Assembly: GCA_963978905.1 (NCBI GenBank)
Contig: OZ022259.1
Span: forward strand, 9,548,001 to 9,612,000
Direction of reading: 5' to 3'
Origin: Trichostrongylus colubriformis
Taxonomy: Eukaryota > Nematoda > Chromadorea > Rhabditida > Trichostrongylidae
Length of the DNA stretch: 64,000 nucleotides
The notes below the pieces were generated by a model. The model had not been told where the DNA came from and did no database searches. It saw only the letters and a list, made by a program, of their open reading frames with translations. The position numbers and the translations under genes are program-made. Positions 57,304 to 64,000 of this stretch are shown here, piece after piece. Within the stretch, counting starts at the first letter, position 1. Each line of letters opens with the position of its first letter.

Positions 57304-58859
57304 CACTGCGGTGCATAATGATAAAGCCACTCATAAATTGTTCATAAACTTTCATAGTAAGATGTTTCTGGGAAACTTCTCAGGTATAGATTGTAGCAAA
57401 TTTGATCGCGCATCTACACATAACACCAAACTTGAGCTTGAAATAACAGAACAAATTTATCTTCATTTTTTCAAAAAAATGCAGCTTTTCCGATGGTGCA
57501 AAATGATAAAGCCACCCTAAGTTATTCCGTCGCTTCTCATCTGTATTTGCTGAAACGTTTTGCTGCGGTAATGTTTTTCTTTTTCAGGTAATGGGGAAAG
57601 GAAAACCCCTATCTGATTTCGAAAAAAGCCAAATTGTCGCAAAAAAAAAGCGGAGGGATAGTCAAATCGTCAATTGCGCAAGAATTTAACCGCAGCCACA
57701 CAGTTGTCGACAACTTTCTCAAGGATCCTGAACTAAGAAGAGTTCTGGGCGATCTCCTTCACTTTCCGAGAAGGATAAGCGCCGCATTCTCAGAAAAAGT
57801 ATCGAATTTCACCAAGTCAAGCTCCGATACCAGGTCTTCTTTGGAGCTAAACGTCTCTAAAACAACTGTTTTGCGGGTTCTGAAAAAAGTGCAAGTTTAT
57901 CTCGCGACAGAAAATGAGGAAAGCACCATTCATGACACGAGAACACCGCAAAAATCGAGTGCAGTTCGTCAAAACATGCAGCCGAGGGTCTGGAGTAAGG
58001 TAGGGTATTAGGTCGTAATAGAATCCTTCTTGCTTTCATATGATGTTTTTCCTCTCCAGATTGTTTTGTAAGGCTGAAGGAGACACTCCGATATTACTGG
58101 CATGATCTAAGAAAGGACAAGCTACGATTTTTGAGAAGGAATTTCAAAGGAGGGGGCGTTGTGGTGTGGGCCGCCATTTCATCGAAGAAACGTCTGAAGT
58201 TATGTTTTGTTCCTAAAAAGATGAGTTCCCCCGGTTACCAAGTGGTCATGCGCCGTGCACTTCTCCCGTTCTGGCGTGAAAATCGAAGCTGAAATCTTGT
58301 TTTCATGCAAGATAAGGGCACAGCCAGAGCACAATTGCATGGTTCAGCCGTCATTGAATAAGGCTCCTGCCCTGGCCGGCAAATAGCCCAGGCCTTAATC
58401 CGATGGAAAATGTATGGCGCTTCATGGTGCGACGGATTTATGCAGATAACAGGGAAATCCAAGGAGTTAAGGAGCTCAAAAAGGCTATAATCCACGCGTG
58501 GCACCAAGTGGACCAAGATCTTATTAATAATCTTTACATGAGTCTAGACAATCGGATTTTTCAGGTTATTCGGAGAGAAGGAAGGCCAACGGATTATTAG
58601 AGTAGCGTATTGTCCCTCTGTTGTTTACGAGTTGTTAAAATTCCTTACTGGCTTTATCATTTTGCACCATCGGAAAAGCTGCATTTTTTGAAAAAATGAA
58701 GATAAATTTGTTCTGTTATTTCAAGCTCAAGTTTGGTATTGATGTGTAGATGCGCGATCAAATTTGCTACAATCTATACCTGAGAGGTTTCCCAGAAACA
58801 TCTTACTATGAAAGTTTATGAACAATTTATGAGTGGCTTTATCATTATGCACCGCAGTG
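57304..58859 (+). mobile_element. Tc3-like transposon with about 210-bp inverted ends
   Basis: TA borders are at 57302-57303 and 58860-58861. The inverted repeats run from CACTGCGGTGCATAATGATA to about 57520, and from about 58648 to TATCATTATGCACCGCAGTG. A second copy of the tip motif (GGTGCAAAATGATAAAGCCA, about 57497, and its inverse at about 58650) sits at the inner edge, again the outer/inner binding-site layout. The arms are nearly identical, so the insertion is fairly young, although the gene is damaged. Confidence 0.95.
57591..58602 (+). pseudogene. Tc3-like transposase, frameshifted
   Basis: It starts MGKGKPLSDFEKSQIVAKK, then shifts frame at a run of nine A. Next comes the helix-turn-helix (SSIAQEFNRSHTVVDNFLKD), VSNFTKSSSDTRSSLELNVS with a following KTTVLRVLKK, WHDLRKDKLRFLRRNFKGGG with VVVWAAISS, and the Glu block SPGLNPMENVWRFM before a normal end at ...REGRPTDY. 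The usual SPDLNP Asp is Gly here. At least two more shifts occur. The region with the second catalytic Asp is not readable in one frame. Inactive. Confidence 0.85.
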
Positions 58860-61800
58860 TATATGTTTAATTTTGTTTATTGCACTGTTTTGGTTACATT
58901 GGTTTTTACCACTTATTTTGTAATTTGTTTTGAAATTGTTGAACAGCCGGGTATTTTGTTGTCTTGAAGATGTTTTGTTAACTAATTCCTGTGTTGCTCA
59001 TCCTTATATAAACTCACTTTCATTCTTGGATTTTTCCTAATAATGCAGGAAGGACACCAACATTTATACATAATTTGTCGCTGCCTTGGAAGATTGAGAT
59101 TGCCGAGATAGACATTCCTTTTGCTTGTGGCACTGATAGCCTAACGGTGTCAGAAGAACTTCCTCGAGGGCGAGGACTGCGTCCTCCCCTCTCTGTAGTG
59201 TGAAAGGCTGAGCATTTCAACGGACCAGATCTGTCCAGCTGACAGAGCCTTTCATAGTTACAGCTCGCTGATGGGAGTTGTAGCTCTCTGGGAGGGCAGA
59301 GGTGGTCACCCTTGTTGTTTAGGTGAGGTATCTGTAGTACAAATGGATGTAGAATGCGTGGTACATTCCGAGAATATCGATGAAGTTAATGTAACTCATC
59401 AAAAAGTACTGCATTGTAGCAGAAGAAAGTCTTATTTTATGCAAAATACGTTCCATTCTGTTTAAACTTTGACTTATCAATCATCAAAGAAATTTTGAAC
59501 AATTTCAGTACTATATATTTTCACTTCATATTTGGGTCTACTTAATAATAAATGGCAGAATCAAATGTCTTGATATCTTCATCAATGAATTTTCATCAAT
59601 TTTAAAACATCTAGAGTTCAACCTCATTTATTTAAATTTTTGAAATTTCATTTTGAGGGTAATCTACAGAGTTTGACGTCACACCATGCATACCTGTTCA
59701 TTCTAATTTCTTCATGGATCTGGCGAATATAGATGGCTAGTGAATGGTGTGAATGAATTAAGGCCATCGCGATATAATCGCTTGACCATTTTTTCCCATG
59801 ATTGTATAGAAAAACGCTTCAGGTGAATAGATATAAATCAAATGCCCATTCACAAGCGATAAGGAAATCAACAGAAAAAGACATGATGATTGAGTGCTAA
59901 TGCGTTTGAACGGCGTGTGAAGTGAAAGAGAGATGGCGTGAGGCTAACAGAAACAGGCTGAATTAATGATTACGCATCAGTGATCAGCCGGATTTCTACG
60001 TATGACTCTATTTTTGGATATCCTCTGTATCCCCCCCCCCATGTAATGGTTTCTCTAAAGCTCTGTGGTCGTGTACTGCTGCAGCCAAGGCTCAGAGGTG
60101 TATATGTATATTCAGAGCCAAGGTTTTAAACACTGGACGCGATGTCCGACGGGGACATGTTTCACTACAAATAAACAAGAAGACTCCATCATACCACATG
60201 TGGTACGTGTTGTGGTGAGAAACGTACAAAGCAGCTTAATGACGCTGTTCAACGGCAATCACCCACCAAATCACGCACCTCATGTGCGACGTGTGACCGC
60301 CACGCATAACAGATACGCTTAGTGCCGATCGATACGTTGTGATTTTGCAGCTACATTAAAGGAGGGAGAACCAAGTGTAACTCCATGCCCTTAGGTCTCC
60401 TTTCTATGAGTGAAATGGTATGGCTCAACTCCAAAATGAATCACAAAGTAAGTGAAATAGCGATGTATTTCGAATAGCTTGATTGAGTTTACAAAGCCCG
60501 TTTGTCCCTTTCTAAAGTAGTAATTTGAGCAACCAGTCAAATGAAGAGTTTTCAATTATTGTACTTTATTTTGGAGATAAAAGAAAAGATCTTTGACGGT
60601 AACAACTTGTACACATGCGGAAACTGGCGCAGTAGTCGTCTTCATGGTATACGGGAAATGAATCACGTTGTCATTTTATACAAAACGCAAAGCTGTGAAA
60701 CAGCGGAACGCCAAAGTGATGCTGTGATAGTCTTATATGGAAATTGCAAGGACTGCATTCGAAAAAACCGTAATGGAAGGATGACATTGCATCTCATTTC
60801 GGAAAATGGAAGGACTGATTTAAGATTCATGGTTCTCCTTCAAAAATGGCAAGCAGCAATCACCGTAGAAGACTATGCAAAGGGAGGGGTAGAGCCGTAA
60901 CACCCACCTGACGGTGAGGAAGCTTCGAAGAACTACGAGTGTGAAAAGCTATCGTAGCTACAGTTTCAGCTTCATAACGGGTGAAAGTATGGCTAGCAGG
61001 TGGTTGTCAACCGTGTGGTTCATAGAGGAGGCTAAGGAAGATGAGTGAAGATGTTCTGGTTAAGATCTTGTTCTTCCAGTTTAGTCCATAGGAGAGAGTT
61101 AACCAAGTGGAAACTCATTCGCACATCATTCACGCAGTACTTCAATTAAATTGGATTCTATGAAGAAAGGTACCATGACTTGGAGTAGGGCTCGTTCTGG
61201 TGCGCCAATTATGCCTGTGATGTACGTTTTATCTATCCTGTGCACTACGTATACCAACCTATGAGAGGAAAAATAAGGAGACCGTATGCATGGCGCATGC
61301 TAATGATCTTGTTCAGCGCCTCACATATCAAATGCACGACGCTTATAGGGAAGTGTTAGCTTCAATAAGGACCGATTTGCGCTTCAAAACCGTGTTGGCG
61401 ATTTTATGTAATTTGAATTCACACAGTTTGGTATTGTTCTTGGTTTGTTTTGGTTGTGTTTATTATTTGAGTTGTTGCATGTGCTTGCACATGTCCACTA
61501 AATAAATAAATAATAAATAAATGGTTTTTGGGCGGGGCATAGCTTTGGTGAAGCAATCCTCAGATTTCTGAATTATTTCAATAAATAAAATTTTTCATCG
61601 TCATGTTTTGATTGGGTAGATCAAATAGGTGTATAACTTAATTGTCGAAAAGAAGATTGACATATTTGGCCAATTCATCAGGAAGTATACAAGTACAAGT
61701 AGCAGGTAGCCATTTTCATAGAGCGATAGTAGGCACTTCTATCACCCTGCTCCTTCTGCCCTACTCAACGATAGTTTTTTATTATTATTTAAACAAAAGT

Positions 61801-63198
61801 GTCGTTGTGGCAAATTCCTAATGGGAAGGGTCTTAGAGGGAGTAGGAGGGGGAGAGGTGGATGAAGTGAGTAGGAAAAAGAGGGATGAAGCTCAACCCAT
61901 CTCTGTTCAGGCCAGGCAGTTTATTGACTGAGTAGTCGTGGTAGGGCATCAGTACGTGAAAGTACGTTATTTTTCACAAAAATATTTTTAATCGTTGGAG
62001 TCCTCGGCTTGGAGCCTCTGTTAGTCGTAATATAATATCATTACAAAAAGAAAATATGGTGGAAACAATGACATGGCTTCAATAACGGCAACATCAATAG
62101 CGCGACTCGATGAATAGAAAATGAAGCGTTGATGAGGAAAACGCGAAATATGAGCCATCGCGATACGGTAGGCAAGAAGTCGGGTGTTAGCCGATTTCAT
62201 TCGTGAACTTTCTTTTCGGGAATGAGATCAAGGGAACAGAGGAGTAACCTATTTTTTCCCTAGCTGTAGTCAAAGTTGAGGTCGAGTTGATCTCAGCGCT
62301 TTAACGTGAAGGGAATAACAAGTAGAAATGTAGCTTCCTAGTAGCTTCATTGAAGCTAATACTATGTCACACGCATAGTTTAGTATTCCAGGATTTACAA
62401 GTGGTCTTTGGGGTAGATACGACGAGCATGTCTTCGGTGAAGGTCGGGAATACATAACATGCATGGAGCAGTTGTGTAGACGGTGATGTTATTGATGCAA
62501 ATGAATCAGTAGGTGCAAATGAACATAGACGTGTCGACGATGACGTTCATCGAGAATCGATCGCCTCGTTCACGATGGATCACCGCTCCTCGCTGCTGCT
62601 CCTAGCCACAACAGCCAGCCATTACATGCATGCCTGTCTAGTTGGCTATCAAGAAGAATAGCGATAGGGCTCGAGAAAGTTCGAAAGTTATGGAGAATAC
62701 GATTAGACCAATTCCACACGAGCGCGCAAGAGCCTGAACCTTGCAGAAGTCAATGAAACCTTGCGTCCCTTTAATGGCGGATCTGTTCCGAGAGCTCGAA
62801 TGCCGGTTTGAATGAGGTGCTACTACGTGCCCAAAGAGGCTTATAAGTGCCTTATACGTCTTGATAGAGATTGCGTTTGATTGAATTCAGTTTCAGTTAA
62901 GCTGTAGATTCCTCTCTTTAGAGCTGTCGCTGCAAATGAGGCGGATCGTACATTTTGAACAGCTAATACCATGTTATCAGTTGCTTGGGCAAATAGGGTG
63001 GGGTCATTACAGCCTTATGCTATGCAACTTATGTCAGCAGAACAAAAAATTATTTCAGTGGCAGAACCATAGCGAGATATAACAATGTTCTCCTGAGGGA
63101 CTGAGAACGGTGCATCTCATTGAATCATCTATCGGAGCGTAAAATGAAGGAAAAATATTTCAGTCTTGAAGATTCGAGGGTAGCGTTGAATGCTCTGT
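58860..63198. other. Long stretch without a supported gene
   Basis: Checked on both strands. Frames at 60065-60322 and 60541-60900 (+) look weakly protein-like (GNCKDCIRKNRNGRMTLHLI) but have no splice context, family motif or partner exons. AAATAAATAAATAATAAATA near 61500 and other AT-rich runs are present. No repeat shared with the rest of the window was found here. Confidence 0.4.
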
Positions 63199-63480
63199 TA
63201 AGACAGCATTAGGGGTAATGTGGTAATGGAGTAATCCCTACAAGGAGTTACTCACATGGTAGTCCTGGGCCTAAGAAGGCTATCTGTGGCGAAGTCCCGG
63301 TGTAAAAGCGCCCCTCCGAGCTGTAGAAACGCCGCAAAACGCCGCAACCGCCCACCTGTCCCGCCTCCTCATAAGTCGATCCCGCCTCCGGATGACGTAA
63401 TCCCCGATTGACTGCGGTGAGAGCGGCCAAGGAGATGCGGCAGGATCGAAGGTTTTGCGGCGCGCTTTCGCAGTTTTAGC
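63199..63480. repeat. Dispersed repeat, copy 2 (pair with 1812-2085)
   Basis: This copy keeps GCGCCCCTCCGAGCTGTAGA, GTCGATCCCGCCTCCGGATG and GAGAGCGGCCAAGGAGATGC, all present with small changes at 1812-2085. Neither terminal inverted repeats nor a target duplication could be defined. Confidence 0.75.
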
Positions 63481-64000
63481 TTGAAGCTCACTCTAAAAAA
63501 TAGATGCTGTCGTATTTCCAAACATTCCCTTGTGTTTACTTGGCAACATACCAATGGAAAATTAGATCAGACTACCCGCCACTTGACGGACAGGTCGTCC
63601 GCGTCGGGAATCAACACTGGAAGTGGGTTTTTGGCTAATTTCATCCGTTGTTTCTTCACCGTCCTGTTACTAGGCATCTCGACTTTCACATTCACTACTT
63701 CTTTTACTTTTCATCCGACTTTCCCCTAATGCTGCCTTTAAACCGACAGCCTAACACATACCGAACCGATGCTGTTTTGCTTCCCAGGATTCGTGTACCA
63801 CCATGTGTTGCACTTGGCCACCCAAGGCCGTTCTTTCGGATCATATAAAAACGCCGATTTTTGGGAGGTTAAGCTGTTAGGATACGTCTATGAGTATGAA
63901 GAACAACATAAACTACATGACTCAGCTTTTTACGTCGAACTATAATCCAACTGTATTACATAATAAACTTCACAAATCTCCTTATTCTTTAGGCTTAATC
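63481..64000. other. Right edge, nothing recognised
   Basis: Frames at 63481-63848 are hydrophobic or Thr/Phe-rich without splice context. An AATAAA occurs near 63961. Confidence 0.35.

Noticed and set aside
60541..60900. 119-codon frame as a gene
   Set aside because: It has a start and stop but no family motif, no splice neighbours and no supporting context. Kept out of the gene list.

Overview
The window is animal nuclear DNA, and the evidence points to a nematode, probably a repeat-rich rhabditid/strongylid. Genes are split into many short exons with clear GT..AG borders. Start codons lie directly behind splice-acceptor sequences, as in trans-spliced messages. Two near-copies of the nematode SL1 spliced leader occur in repeats at 16680-16701 and 18737-18758. 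None of the genes is an uninterrupted open frame: all gene models here were joined by hand by matching splice sites and reading phase. The species name is not determined.

Layout. 1-9.2 kb: two exons of an EGF-like domain protein (1360-3053, +), a tRNA-derived SINE and several palindromic MITEs. 9.7-15.8 kb: two minus-strand genes head to tail, TAF11 (TFIID subunit, 9 exons) followed 394 bp downstream by a RAB-33 type small GTPase (8 exons); the rab gene begins exactly at a TTTTAG|ATG acceptor, so the pair may be an operon. 16.6-24.1 kb: a repeat island with Helitron-like 5' ends, a 117-bp tandem array, a compound palindromic repeat and two MITEs whose target duplications can be read. 26.2-33.2 kb and 39.0-49.0 kb: a tandem gene duplication (+) of an unrecognised acidic-to-basic, Arg/Gly/Pro-rich protein; both copies have complete reading frames (503 and about 569 aa) and parallel exon structures. 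Between them are a Tc1-like element broken by a solo LTR, and further MITEs. 49.7-52.9 kb: a SINE, two MITEs and a decayed DNA transposon with long, internally repetitive terminal inverted repeats. 53.5-55.6 kb: a minus-strand gene for a 235-aa proline-rich protein ending in a Cys/His cluster, with two GC-rich MITEs in its last intron. 56.3-58.9 kb: a mariner relic and a Tc3-like relic side by side. 59-64 kb: no gene I can support.

Functionally, TAF11 belongs to RNA polymerase II initiation and RAB-33 to Golgi/autophagy membrane traffic. The duplicated pair looks nuclear (acidic tracts, basic stretches, SUMO-interaction-like motif), but this is inference. Much of the rest is mobile-element DNA at different stages of decay, and the nesting order can be read in several places.
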